Shown: positions 9,460 to 18,623 of the stretch, piece after piece
Layout of the letters: each line of letters opens with the position of its first letter
How positions within the stretch are numbered: position 1 is the first letter of the stretch
Source: Gemmatales bacterium
Lineage (GTDB): Bacteria > Planctomycetota > Planctomycetia > Gemmatales > Gemmataceae
Direction of reading: 5' to 3'
Length of the DNA stretch: 64,000 nt
NCBI GenBank assembly: GCA_026004675.1
Contig: BPJP01000005.1
Span: 124,001 to 188,000, forward strand
The notes under the pieces: model-generated
What the model saw: only the letters and a program-made list of their open reading frames with translations
What the model was told of the DNA's origin: nothing
Databases searched by the model: none
Made by a program: the position numbers and the translations under genes

Positions 9460-10456
9460 GTTCTTCGCTTCCACTTCGCAGCCAGGCTGCCAGGCGATCC
9501 AATCCCTCTTCGATCGACACAGCGGGATGGTAACCAAGATCACGCTTGGCGGCAGAAATGTCAAACCAATGAGCCGTCGCCAATTCGCGCACCAGAAAGC
9601 GCGTCAAACGTGGTTCGTGGCGAATTCGCAACAGCCGGTACGTCCCTTCCATGATGCAGGCAGCAGTGTAGGCGAGGAGGAAGGGCACCGAGCGGGTTAC
9701 GGGTGGCAAGCCTGCGACAGCGAGAATGCGGTTGATGAGATCCCACAGGGGTACTGGCTCACCCTGGGTGATGAAATAGGCTTTGCCAGCGATGGTGCTC
9801 CCTGGTTGCAAGCGGTCGGCGGCCTGCACATGGGCCTGGGCAGCGTTGTCGATGTAAACGCTATCAACCAGTTTGTTGCAGGAGCCGATTCGTCGAAGAA
9901 CCCCGGCTTTGGCCCGGGCAAGAATGCGCGGTATCAAGTGGGGATCGTTCGGCCCCCAGATCAGGTGCGGTCGCAACGAAACCGTTGCCAGTCGATCGTC
10001 ATTAGCGGCAAGCACAAGGCGCTCCGCTTCAGCTTTCGTCTGGGGGTAGGCTGCTTCGAAATGATCCGGATAGGGGACCGCTTCATCGACCCCCTCCATA
10101 TCGCGGCCGTTGAAAACGACACTCGGCGAACTGGTGAAAACGAGACGGCGAATACGGTGTTCGCGGCAGGCGGCCAGGACGTTTTTCGTGCCGATGACGT
10201 TCGTTTGATAATAATCCTGGTAATTTCCCCAGATGCCGGCTTTCGCGGCCACATGGAGAACGGCATCACAGCCCGCTGCCGCCCGGGAAACAGCGGTTGC
10301 ATCGCGGAGATCGCCTCTATGCGATTCGACGCCAAGTTCACTCAGGTGCGGGTAGCTTTTTCGCGAAAAAGTCCGGACGGCATCGCCGCGTGCCCGGAGC
10401 TTGCGGACAATCGCACCGCCTAAAAAACCGCCGCCTCCCGTCACGAGAAACTTCAT
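9440..10456 (-). CDS. NAD-dependent epimerase/3-beta-HSD family reductase (OleD-like)
   Basis: A 338-residue extended short-chain dehydrogenase. MKFLVTGGGGFLGGAIVRKL is the NAD(P)-binding TGxxGxxG start, GDLRD and VLHVAAKAGIWG follow the family, and the catalytic Tyr-Lys pair is in AAYPQTKAEAERL with the Ser in FTSSPSVVF. Overall layout resembles OleD (2-alkyl-3-oxoalkanoate reductase of long-chain olefin synthesis) and 3-beta-hydroxysteroid dehydrogenase/isomerase, but no oleABC partners are in the window, so the substrate is open. The start at 10456 is where homology begins; a longer reading would enter the icd gene. The 3' end overlaps the ABC gene. Confidence 0.85.
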   Translation of the reverse strand: MKFLVTGGGGFLGGAIVRKLRARGDAVRTFSRKSYPHLSELGVESHRGDLRDATAVSRAAAGCDAVLHVAAKAGIWGNYQDYYQTNVIGTKNVLAACREHRIRRLVFTSSPSVVFNGRDMEGVDEAVPYPDHFEAAYPQTKAEAERLVLAANDDRLATVSLRPHLIWGPNDPHLIPRILARAKAGVLRRIGSCNKLVDSVYIDNAAQAHVQAADRLQPGSTIAGKAYFITQGEPVPLWDLINRILAVAGLPPVTRSVPFLLAYTAACIMEGTYRLLRIRHEPRLTRFLVRELATAHWFDISAAKRDLGYHPAVSIEEGLDRLAAWLRSGSEEHVDLRP

Positions 10457-10541
10457 CGAAGCTGGCTTTGAAAGATTTTCTCCCGTAATGCGACAACAGC
10501 GGCAAGCCCGAAACCAACCAGCCCAAGCGCGTTGTCGGCGC

Positions 10542-11924
10542 TCAGGACGACAGGTTGTTGATATGTTCGATAATCCGGTCGGCGAAGGCGGAACTGGTGG
10601 CACCATCCTCGGCCGAATACCCAGGGAACTGGCGGGCGATGTCGTAGGTGACATATAGTTTGCCCCCTGGTCCCTTACTGGCTATCTCTTCGCTTTCAGC
10701 AAAGGTTTTTTCCAACCCTTGGTTGACGAGAGCCGCGGCTTCATCCCATCCCATATGTTCGAGCATCAACACCCCGGAAAGGAGAACGGCGCCCGGGTTG
10801 GCCTGGTTTTTGCCCGTGTAGCGCGGCGCCGTTCCATGGGTCGCTTCGAACATGGCCGCCTTGTCGCCGATGTTCGCGCCTGCCGCCAGGCCAATGCCAC
10901 CGGTGAGAGCGGCAGCGGCGTCGGAGATGTAATCGCCGTTGAGGTTCGGAGTGGCGATGACGCTGTACTCGTCAGGGCGTAATTGGATTTGCTGGAACAT
11001 ACTGTCGGCGATACGGTCTTTAATGAGCACCTTGCCGGGCGGTATTTTGCCCCCGCTGGCCCAAACTTCGTCCTCTGTGATGGTTTCGTCTTTGAACTCC
11101 TCGCGGGCCAGTTCGTAGCCCCAATCTTTGAACGCCCCCTCGGTAAATTTCATGATGTTGCCCTTGTGCATCAACGTTACGCTCGGCAACTTCTTGTTGA
11201 TCGCATAACGAATCGCCATCCTGACAAGCCTTTTGGTCCCTTCCGGACTGATTGGTTTGATGCCGATTCCGGATGAAGGCAATACGTTGTAGCCGAATTC
11301 CTTGTTCAATAAATCGATGATTTTTCTGGCCCGGTCGCTGCCGCTTTTGAATTCGATACCGCAATAGACATCTTCGGTGTTTTCGCGAAAGATGATCATG
11401 TTGACTTTTTCGGCGCGCTTGTTCGGCGCGTAAACACCTTTGAAGTAGCGGACAGGACGCACGCAGGCATACAGGTCGAATCGCATCCGCAAATAGACGT
11501 TGATGCTACGAAATCCTCCGCCGATCGGAGTGGTCAATGGACCTTTCAACCCGAGACTGTAGTATTCGAATGCTTTCAGAGTGTCGTCCGGAAGATAGAG
11601 TTGGCGTTGCTCGTCTTCACTGAGTTTATCGACCTCTTCGTCCTTCACATTCGGATAATACATGGTGCGAGCGACGTCGCCGGCGTGGATGTCGAACCAG
11701 TGGATTTTGCGTTTGCCTTTGTAGGCTTTCTCGATGGCGGCATCGAGGACACGAACCGCACAAGTGGTGATTCCGGGAACGTCGCCGATGTCTTGACCGA
11801 TGCCATCGCCGCGGATCAAACAGACGATCGGATCGTCAGGGATGTGCCATTTGCCTGTTTCGTCCACGGTCACTCGTGTTCCAGATGTCGGTGGGGAGAT
11901 TTTGTCGAAAGTCGGCGCGGCCAT
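10542..11924 (-). CDS. icd: Isocitrate dehydrogenase (NADP-dependent type)
   Basis: A 460-residue enzyme of the TCA cycle converting isocitrate to 2-oxoglutarate and CO2. Seen are IRGDGIGQDIG, the isocitrate-binding GPLTTPIGGGFRSINVYLRM with its Ser, Asn and Arg, VRPVRYFKGV, IFRENTEDVYCGIE, the metal-site loop around NLNGDYISDAAAAL and the cofactor loop ATHGTAPRYTGKNQANPG, whose Arg-Tyr matches NADP-type enzymes better than NAD-type. Length is slightly above the E. coli protein (416) because of small insertions. The start at 11924 gives a normal N-terminus. The epimerase gene follows 85 bases downstream on the same strand. Confidence 0.95.
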   Translation of the reverse strand: MAAPTFDKISPPTSGTRVTVDETGKWHIPDDPIVCLIRGDGIGQDIGDVPGITTCAVRVLDAAIEKAYKGKRKIHWFDIHAGDVARTMYYPNVKDEEVDKLSEDEQRQLYLPDDTLKAFEYYSLGLKGPLTTPIGGGFRSINVYLRMRFDLYACVRPVRYFKGVYAPNKRAEKVNMIIFRENTEDVYCGIEFKSGSDRARKIIDLLNKEFGYNVLPSSGIGIKPISPEGTKRLVRMAIRYAINKKLPSVTLMHKGNIMKFTEGAFKDWGYELAREEFKDETITEDEVWASGGKIPPGKVLIKDRIADSMFQQIQLRPDEYSVIATPNLNGDYISDAAAALTGGIGLAAGANIGDKAAMFEATHGTAPRYTGKNQANPGAVLLSGVLMLEHMGWDEAAALVNQGLEKTFAESEEIASKGPGGKLYVTYDIARQFPGYSAEDGATSSAFADRIIEHINNLSS

Positions 11925-12060
11925 GTTTGTTCGTGTCCTCTCCTAAAAAACCTGATATCGAGCGAAAAATGGCAAGGAAAAAGCCGATTGCACCAAATGA
12001 ATCGCACGCTGTCAATGAGTCGGGCGGGTCGCTGCCGCAGATTTCCACACGCTAGCGGAG

Positions 12061-13032
12061 CTAATGAAACTCACGTGACGCGGGAGGAAAATCAAGACGC
12101 TTGACAAAACGACAGGCGTCTTCGGCGCCGAAATCCCGGTCCATACCCGGGTCATTCCAACGGACCGATACGGGACCGTCGTAACCGATTTCATTGAGAC
12201 CGCGGATAAATGCTTCCCAATCGACGCCGCCATGTCCCGGGGAACGGTAATCCCAACCACGGCGTGGATCGCCGTGCGGCAAATAAGACCCGAGCAAACC
12301 GCTTCGTCCATTAAGGTTGAGGGCGGCATCATTGATATAAACGTGGTAGATCCGGTCGGGGAAGCGCCGCAGAAACTCCACCGGATCGATTCCCTGCCAG
12401 TGGAAGACGCTCGGATCGAACGCGAAACCGAACTCTTCGCGACCGGCAACGTCGAGGAGCATTTCGGCACTGTATAAATCGAAAGCAATCTGGCCGGCCT
12501 GGATAAACGCCGCCAGTTTTACGCCGCATTCCTGACAGGCATCGAGAATCGGATTCCATTTTTCCATAAAGGTTTCAAAACCAGACCGTAGCGTGGCATG
12601 GTCGGTCTGCAAGGCGACACAGAACCATAGAGGCGAACCGGTTGGCGTCGACAAGGTGGCGGCGCCGAGGGCTTGGGCGGCACGGACGGCGGCGATCAAT
12701 TCTTCCACCGCTCGCTGCGCCACGCCTTCCGGTTCACCGTCGTCCCAAACATAGTCTGGCACAAGCTGCTGGTGCCTTGGACCGATGATGTCGCCGACCG
12801 CCTGCCCCACGGTGCCGGCACACAACACCGGTGCTGTCAGGTCGTGGCGAGTCAATAGATCGTTCTTTTTCTGGCAGTATTCGGTTTCGCTCAAAGCACG
12901 CTGAATCTCGAAATGATCTCCCTTGCAATCGAGTTCCAGTCCCTGGTAGCCCCATTCAGCGGCACGCGCTGCGAATTCTTCGAGCGGCAAATCCGACCAC
13001 GGACCTGAATACAGGAGGACCGTCCTTGCCAT
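12061..13032 (-). CDS. Sugar phosphate isomerase/epimerase-like TIM barrel (metal ligands altered)
   Basis: A 323-residue protein of the AP_endonuc_2/xylose-isomerase-like barrel family, of the subgroup with LDGRSGILGSH- and GDPRRGWDFRSPGHGGVD-type motifs (here NGRSGLLGSYLPHGDPRRGW and YRSPGHGGVDWEAFIRGLN). As I remember the family, the metal-binding residues lie in a Glu-Val-His-Pro strand, a HVHMKD strand and a SVEWED strand; here these read FIQAGQ, HVYIND and SVRWND. Only FDPSVFHWQG keeps its Asp and His. The fold is therefore clear but a normal divalent-metal isomerase activity is doubtful. It may be a binding or regulatory paralogue. It precedes icd by 136 bases on the same strand. Confidence 0.78.
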   Translation of the reverse strand: MARTVLLYSGPWSDLPLEEFAARAAEWGYQGLELDCKGDHFEIQRALSETEYCQKKNDLLTRHDLTAPVLCAGTVGQAVGDIIGPRHQQLVPDYVWDDGEPEGVAQRAVEELIAAVRAAQALGAATLSTPTGSPLWFCVALQTDHATLRSGFETFMEKWNPILDACQECGVKLAAFIQAGQIAFDLYSAEMLLDVAGREEFGFAFDPSVFHWQGIDPVEFLRRFPDRIYHVYINDAALNLNGRSGLLGSYLPHGDPRRGWDYRSPGHGGVDWEAFIRGLNEIGYDGPVSVRWNDPGMDRDFGAEDACRFVKRLDFPPASREFH

Positions 13033-13096
13033 ATCTAAAGAACTCCTCGAAAGCGCATTTCAACCCGTTACGTGTCGCTGCTGCCCCTTCTTGTGA

Positions 13097-14830
13097 TCAG
13101 GGCGCCGGCTTTTCCTCACTTTCCCCTGAGTTTTCCTCGGTCGGTTCTTTGTTGACGACGCCGACTTCTTTTTCCTGTTCGCTGGTCGGTTGCTCCGCTA
13201 GGGGTGCCGATTCGCTGGAAATGGGCAGGTTTTCGGGATTCGATTCAGATGGCGATTCGCCCGCTGCGGACGCTTCTGGCTTTTCGTCTTCGGTGGTCGT
13301 CGCCGGTAACGGCTCCGCCGCAGCGTCTTCCGTTCTGGTAGCCGATGTCACCTGGTTTTCTTCGTCGGGTGGCGTCGGTTGCAGCTGCGTTTCACGTTGC
13401 CGCAGCGCTGGTGGATCGACCATTTGCAACGGCGCTGCCGGCGCGGGCGAGGATGCACTCGTCTCCACTGGCTCTGAATAAAACTCGTCGGCTTCGTCTT
13501 CTTCGAGGTAAATTTCGTCGAGATCGGTATCGTCCACCTTGCGACGCAACAGCAGATAGATGATCGTACTGGCCGTCCAGAAATAGCTGTAGCCAAAACC
13601 GAGTACCATCAAGAATGCCAGATGCAACCAGAAGGAGACCATGATGGCGCCGGTCATGTTCCACCAACTCAAGCCAGCAAGATAGTCGGGGTCGACGTTA
13701 CCGGCTGCATCGAGAGGTACGCTCGTGTCCTTCAAGAGAAGCTCCCGCCAGCCGAATGATTTCGGAGCGAAGACGAACAGGAATTCTGGATCGCGATCAG
13801 CCCGTTCCACATAGGGCAACTGGGTCGTTTGCGTCACGCCCCATTTGCCGAGGTAGACCAGAAACGATCCCACGAAGCCGACGAAGAAAACAAGCACCGC
13901 TCCATAGCTCAAGGCGACAACGCCGTACCATAAGCAACTCCAGGGACATTGGAAGAGATAACTGTACGAGCGGCTAAGGGCGTCGAAGCTGTCGCTTCCC
14001 TCTGTGCTGATCGTTGTGTACATCAGCGGCCAGGCGACCAGGCCAATAAGGGTCATCGCCATGACGAGTCCGGCCAGCAGCACCAAAGGCCAACCCAGGC
14101 CGTCTACCAGAATGTCCCCAATAACGGGTATCAGATGAAAGAGGCCAAAAATCATCAGAAACACGACGATAGCGGCGACAATCAGAAGAGGGACGAGAGG
14201 GGCACAGACGAACGAGACGTACCGGGCTGCCGTGAATCGCAAAGCCTCGCGGATGCTGATTTTTTCGCGCCGGGTCAGTTGAACGGCAGCCATGCGGGTG
14301 ATGGCGCCGCCGAAAAATCCCCACGTCAGCGCTGTCCACAAAAATACCAGCAGCAAATAGAATCGGTTCCAGCCAGCGGCCTCCGGTTTTAGGAAATGAA
14401 TGATTGGCGTCAGAAATTTCACCAAAGGTTCAAGCAGAACTTTCCCCTCGGTTTCCAACTTTTGCTGCGACCAACGCCTTTGTTCGGGGTCGGTGACGAG
14501 CAAATAGGGGTTGGGTCCGCGGTCTTCGTCCCAAGGCAGGGTGCGCAATGTGCCGCCAGGTCCGGCTGTCTGCTCGAGAAGCTGCCAGCGTTCATAGGCG
14601 ATCTTGAATTCAGTCGGGTTGGTAAAATCGCTTTCGACCGGCGCGGTGCTGCGGGCAAAGAAGAAGATCCACGACAAGAACCACCATCCGCACGCCATCA
14701 CGACGATGCCGGCGGCGGCTAAAAGCAGCTTCCGTGGATCAAATGCGACCTGGAAGCCGCGAAACAATTCGGTCCAAGCCATCGCTTGCCGCCAGCCCGT
14801 GTCACGCGCGTCCACCTTCTCTTCAGCCAT
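13097..14830 (-). CDS. Conserved multi-helix membrane protein with acidic C-terminal tail
   Basis: I do not recognise a named family. The ATG at 14830 follows AAAAGGAG. The 577-residue product has one early helix (LLLAAAGIVVMACGWWFLSW), a central block of about six hydrophobic helices (around residues 160-360 and 405-445; for example LVPLLIVAAIVVFLMIFGLF and VVALSYGAVLVFFVGFVGSF) and a C-terminal cytoplasmic tail of about 140 residues that is rich in Glu, Pro, Ser and Thr. The charged segment RREKISIREALRFTAARYVS sits before the helix block and resembles the cytoplasmic start of glycerophosphodiester-type or Yip1-like membrane domains, which is weak evidence only. No adjacent gene suggests its role. 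Confidence 0.7.
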   Translation of the reverse strand: MAEEKVDARDTGWRQAMAWTELFRGFQVAFDPRKLLLAAAGIVVMACGWWFLSWIFFFARSTAPVESDFTNPTEFKIAYERWQLLEQTAGPGGTLRTLPWDEDRGPNPYLLVTDPEQRRWSQQKLETEGKVLLEPLVKFLTPIIHFLKPEAAGWNRFYLLLVFLWTALTWGFFGGAITRMAAVQLTRREKISIREALRFTAARYVSFVCAPLVPLLIVAAIVVFLMIFGLFHLIPVIGDILVDGLGWPLVLLAGLVMAMTLIGLVAWPLMYTTISTEGSDSFDALSRSYSYLFQCPWSCLWYGVVALSYGAVLVFFVGFVGSFLVYLGKWGVTQTTQLPYVERADRDPEFLFVFAPKSFGWRELLLKDTSVPLDAAGNVDPDYLAGLSWWNMTGAIMVSFWLHLAFLMVLGFGYSYFWTASTIIYLLLRRKVDDTDLDEIYLEEDEADEFYSEPVETSASSPAPAAPLQMVDPPALRQRETQLQPTPPDEENQVTSATRTEDAAAEPLPATTTEDEKPEASAAGESPSESNPENLPISSESAPLAEQPTSEQEKEVGVVNKEPTEENSGESEEKPAP

Positions 14831-15164
14831 GAACGACTCCTTTTCTGAGCGGCTGTCCGAAAAGTGGTCCAAAACCCTGGTTTTCGGCTATGTCATCCGT
14901 CAAAATGTTTGCCGCAACGGTCACGTCGGGGTGGATGATTCATCCCGTCGGGCCGAAACAATCGCCAGGCAAACGTGCTCCTTTTTGCTCACTTGGCAAA
15001 AAGGCGATTATAGCCCAGCCGTATCGCTTTGCAATTGCGACTCGCTGTCGAAATGCAGTCAGAGTGTACAATAGGAATACCGCTCTGGAGAGCAAAGAGG
15101 GGCCGGGCGATCGGCCAAACAGCACGAACCACAACCTTGGGCCGAAAGTGGTCGAGGTGCGACA
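14831..15164. other. Intergenic region between divergent genes
   Basis: These 334 bases separate the leftward membrane-protein gene from the rightward Gfo/Idh pair and should hold both promoters. A TACAAT near 15067-15072 could be a -10 box for the rightward genes, but no convincing -35 partner is visible. No gene or RNA structure was recognised. Confidence 0.4.
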
Positions 15165-15764
15165 ATGAAGCGATCCAGTATCGGCCGCCGGGAGTTTATC
15201 AGCCAGGCTGCCGCCAGCAGTGCTCTAGGTTGGTCCGGATTAGCTCATGGCAACGATCCTGGCAAATCCGACGATCTTGATCCCTCGCAACTCCCTGCTA
15301 CCAACATGGAATCATTCTGCGATGCAATACGAAAGGTGGTCAACAGCAAGCGAATCGGCGAACCCGTTTTCGTGCGCTGCACTCTGCTCGGGCGCGACAA
15401 GAAAGACCTCATGATCGCCAGACTGGCACAGATCGTCGACGCCGTCGTTTCATGGTTCGGTCAGCCTTTGCACCGCATTTACGCGCGTGAAGCGCAGGCG
15501 AGGGCGATCAGTCTTGTACTCGATTTCCAAGGAGGACAAACCGCTTTGCTAAGCTATGCGTCCAGCCGACATCGAGGAGATGGCGTCGACCTGATGGTCA
15601 TCGGCAACCACGGTGCCATCTATCACGATGCGGGCACAGGTACTCTCTGGGATGCGGAATGGCAAACGAAGCCGAAGGCAAATGCGAAAACGCGGACGAT
15701 GATCGCCCGAGCGATTCAATCGGCCAAACCCATCCTTGTAACACCTTTGAAGAGCGAGCGATGA
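15165..15764 (+). CDS. Tat-exported protein resembling a lone Gfo/Idh C-terminal domain
   Basis: A 199-residue protein that begins with RRREF-type signal sequence (SSIGRREFISQAAASSALG), so export by Tat is likely. No Rossmann motif is present. The body (RIGEPVFVRCTLLGRDKKDL, ALLSYASSRHRGDGVDLMVI, GNHGAIYHDAGTG) looks like the C-terminal sheet domain of Gfo/Idh/MocA proteins, where a strand ending in GxxGAI follows a GV-hydrophobic strand. Its last codons overlap the start of the next gene by ATGA, so the two are translationally coupled. I infer a split or accessory partner of the following oxidoreductase; the family is not otherwise recognised. Confidence 0.7.
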   Translation: MKRSSIGRREFISQAAASSALGWSGLAHGNDPGKSDDLDPSQLPATNMESFCDAIRKVVNSKRIGEPVFVRCTLLGRDKKDLMIARLAQIVDAVVSWFGQPLHRIYAREAQARAISLVLDFQGGQTALLSYASSRHRGDGVDLMVIGNHGAIYHDAGTGTLWDAEWQTKPKANAKTRTMIARAIQSAKPILVTPLKSER

Positions 15765-16912
15765 AAAAAGCGAAGTACGGTGTATTGCTGGTCACTGGCA
15801 TGCGAACGCATCAGGAGAATTATGGGGCGGCGTTCGCTGCCGACGAACGGTGCCGTATCGTCGCCGTCACCGATGAGCCGAACGTCAGCAAGTATCGTCG
15901 CTTTTGGAATGAACAACTCGCGAAAGAGCTGAATGTGCCCTACATCGCCGATCTGGGCGAGGCGCTTAAGAGAAAAGACGTCGATATCACCAGCATCTGC
16001 GCACCGCCCGAGCGCCGGGCACGGGTTGCTGTCCGCTGTGCTGAAGCAGGCAAACACCTCTATTTGGACAAATCATTGGCGCCGAGTCTCGAAGAAGCAG
16101 AGGCGATTTTGCAGGCGGTCAAAAAAGCAGGCGTCAAAAGTCACATGTTCTGCTTCATCACGCAGCCTTGGGCCCAAGAAGCTAAACGTTTCGTCGAGGA
16201 GGGCAGGCTTGGAAAGCTTATCGCACTCCATGCGGATACGTTTTTCGCCAAGGGGAAAACGGGTACCGCCAAATTGGGCAAACGCCGACAAGAGGAATTT
16301 CCGCCGAAGCGCCATCAACTTCGACAAGCGAAACGAGAATTCGACAACGTTGGCGTCTATCCTGTTACATTGATACACTGGTTGACCGGCAAGAGATTCC
16401 AGACCGTTTTTGGCATCACCGGCAATTATTTCTTCCAGGAACACCAGAAAAACGACGTCGAAGACTTCGGACTGGTGAACGCCACGCTCGAGGACAATAC
16501 CAACGTAACCGTTGCCGCTGGCCGGTATGGCTGGAATACCCATCCGTCATTCGGCGTCAATCGTATTCTGCTGGTTGGCACGAAACAGACGCTTTTGATC
16601 GATGCACACCGACCTCGCTTGGAGATTTATACCGATGCCCCTCCGTGGACGCCGCCGAAAGTCCATCCTGACGACCCGATGGGCTTTTGGTCGAGCACCC
16701 AGAAGGCCAGTGGTGTGAAGCCCAAATGGACGTGGACTCGCATCGACGATGCGGGAAAAAGCGATGCCAGCTATTTCGTCGACTGCATCGAGACAGGCAA
16801 GGAAAGCGAAATGTCGATCGTCCAAGCAGTCCATTCAGCGGAGGTGCTGGTAGCGACCTATCTGTCCGCACACAAGGGGGAAGTGGTCAGGCTGCCGCTG
16901 CCGAGAGGCTGA
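15761..16912 (+). CDS. Gfo/Idh/MocA-family oxidoreductase
   Basis: A 383-residue cytoplasmic member (no signal peptide). The start at 15761 overlaps the preceding stop in ATGA, and KYGVLLVTGMRTH is the first Rossmann strand; a longer reading lies inside the previous gene. The usual catalytic EKP motif is altered to Asp-Lys-Ser in GKHLYLDKSLAPS, keeping the Lys. The C-terminal part contains FDNVGVYPVTLIHWLTGKRF and DASYFVDCIETGKESEM, as in sugar oxidoreductases. Substrate unknown. Coupled to the Tat protein upstream, which suggests related but differently located activities. Confidence 0.85.
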   Translation: MKKAKYGVLLVTGMRTHQENYGAAFAADERCRIVAVTDEPNVSKYRRFWNEQLAKELNVPYIADLGEALKRKDVDITSICAPPERRARVAVRCAEAGKHLYLDKSLAPSLEEAEAILQAVKKAGVKSHMFCFITQPWAQEAKRFVEEGRLGKLIALHADTFFAKGKTGTAKLGKRRQEEFPPKRHQLRQAKREFDNVGVYPVTLIHWLTGKRFQTVFGITGNYFFQEHQKNDVEDFGLVNATLEDNTNVTVAAGRYGWNTHPSFGVNRILLVGTKQTLLIDAHRPRLEIYTDAPPWTPPKVHPDDPMGFWSSTQKASGVKPKWTWTRIDDAGKSDASYFVDCIETGKESEMSIVQAVHSAEVLVATYLSAHKGEVVRLPLPRG

Positions 16913-17005
16913 CAAGGGCTAAAGAGTCGGGCCTGTTGCTCCTGTCCTGGAACGAGCCAAGACGAGGAGCAAAAGGCGCCGACTGGATTCGCTTCTCCGA
17001 CGACT

Positions 17006-18415
17006 TTACCAGTCGTCTGTTCGGAACGGCGAAGCAGGCAGGCCATTCTTGTTGGCGAGATTAGGCTCCGCCTCTTGATGCCAACCGAACCGAACGGCCA
17101 CTGGTTTGGCGACTTCATCGGACCAGACGACCACTTCGTTGCCGTCAATTTCCGCATTGGCTTTGACAAATTTTTTGTCGGCACCAGCGATCGTGAACCA
17201 GTTGAGTGGTTTGCCGTCGCGTGACACCAGGCCATCGCCGACATGGTCAAAGAAGATGCGAATCTTATTGCCCTCGATTTTCATTCTTTTGTAAAGGGGG
17301 CCGGAATAGACCAGATCTTTCTTGCCGTAGGTTTTCGCCAAGGCCCACAAGGCAAGCCGCTTGCCTACGTCTTGTTTGTTCTTCGGGTGAATGTCGGTGA
17401 GGTTGCTGATGTCGGTGGTGACGGCCATCCCGGTGTTCGGCACAGAAAGGGTTTTCAGTTGGGCTTCCCAGATTCCGGGCAAGCGTTCGGGGCTGCCGCG
17501 ATACCGGAAAGGCGCCAACTGCACATAATAGAAAGGCATGTCCGGTTTGTTCCAGACCGACCGCCATCCTGCGATCAAGGCTTTCATTTTTTCGTGGTAA
17601 AGCATACCTTCGCCGTTGTTCGATTCGCCTTGATACCAGATGACGCCTCGAACAGCGTAAGGCAAAAGAGGGTGAATCATCCCGTTGTAAAGCGCCAGCG
17701 GCGATTGGTGGACCACTGCCTTTCCCTTTTTGAGCGGAAACTGGTAAAGCTTGTCAGCCAAATCCTTCAGGGCGGGTACTTTCTTGAAGCCAACGGGGGG
17801 AATCCACGGCTCGATACGCGTTCCGCCCCAATTGGAACCGATCAAGCCGATCGGCACCCCCAGTTCTTTGTGCAAATGCCGGGCGAAGAAATAGCCCACC
17901 GCGGTGAAATTGCCAACTGTCTCAGGACTGCATACTTTCCAACCATCCGATGGTACGTCGGTTTCCGGCTTCTCAGCAGGGCGATGTGGAATCTTGATAT
18001 GTCGAATCTGGGGATAGTTGGCGGCAGCGATTTCTTCCTTGGCGTTCAGCGAGCGGGACACTGACCATTCCATGTTCGATTGTCCCGAGCAGACCCAAAC
18101 TTCGCCAAAAAGCACATTGTCCAAGGTCACGCTGCTACTTCCTTTGACAACGATTTTATGCGGTCCTCCCGCCTTCTGGGCTGGTAGCATGACGCGCCAA
18201 TTGCCTTTCGCATCGGCTTTCGCGGATTGTTCGATGTTTCCCAGCGAAACCGTCACCGTTTGCCCTGGCTTATCCCATCCCCAGATCGGCACCGCCTCGT
18301 CGCGCTGCAAGACCATGTTGTTGCCGATGATTGAAGGCAATTTGACGTCGGAGCGAGCCTGAAAGGCCACGCTCAGTAACACAACGACACAGAAGGAACG
18401 ACACCACTGTCTCAT
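17006..18415 (-). CDS. Sialate O-acetylesterase-like SGNH hydrolase, secreted
   Basis: A 469-residue exported esterase that would remove O-acetyl groups from sialic acids or other glycans. The ATG at 18415 is preceded by CAAGGAG and starts a signal peptide (CRSFCVVVLLSVAFQARS). An Ig-like segment (LPSIIGNNMVLQRDEAVPIW) follows, then the SGNH core: GEVWVCSGQSNMEWSV holds the catalytic Ser, IGLIGSNWGGTRIEPW the Gly/Asn blocks, YQGESNNGEG a conserved loop and LTDIHPKNKQDVGKRL the Asp-His pair. The C-terminal Ig-like part is present. Such esterases are common in polysaccharide-degrading planctomycetes. Confidence 0.9.
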   Translation of the reverse strand: MRQWCRSFCVVVLLSVAFQARSDVKLPSIIGNNMVLQRDEAVPIWGWDKPGQTVTVSLGNIEQSAKADAKGNWRVMLPAQKAGGPHKIVVKGSSSVTLDNVLFGEVWVCSGQSNMEWSVSRSLNAKEEIAAANYPQIRHIKIPHRPAEKPETDVPSDGWKVCSPETVGNFTAVGYFFARHLHKELGVPIGLIGSNWGGTRIEPWIPPVGFKKVPALKDLADKLYQFPLKKGKAVVHQSPLALYNGMIHPLLPYAVRGVIWYQGESNNGEGMLYHEKMKALIAGWRSVWNKPDMPFYYVQLAPFRYRGSPERLPGIWEAQLKTLSVPNTGMAVTTDISNLTDIHPKNKQDVGKRLALWALAKTYGKKDLVYSGPLYKRMKIEGNKIRIFFDHVGDGLVSRDGKPLNWFTIAGADKKFVKANAEIDGNEVVVWSDEVAKPVAVRFGWHQEAEPNLANKNGLPASPFRTDDW

Positions 18416-18623
18416 GCGAACGACTCCTTGAAGCACAAAATGGATTGAAATACAGGCGTGAGGCATTGTTGCTGAATGCATCGTCAACGAGGATAGCCCC
18501 GTTTCGAAGGAATTGCAATCGTCGATCGATGCGTTATTTGCCTTTTCTGCTTTTCGCTGTCGTCCTGGACGGTCGTCTCCCCTCGGCGCCAGGAACCAAA
18601 TCGGCGGAAAAGAACAGAAGCGA

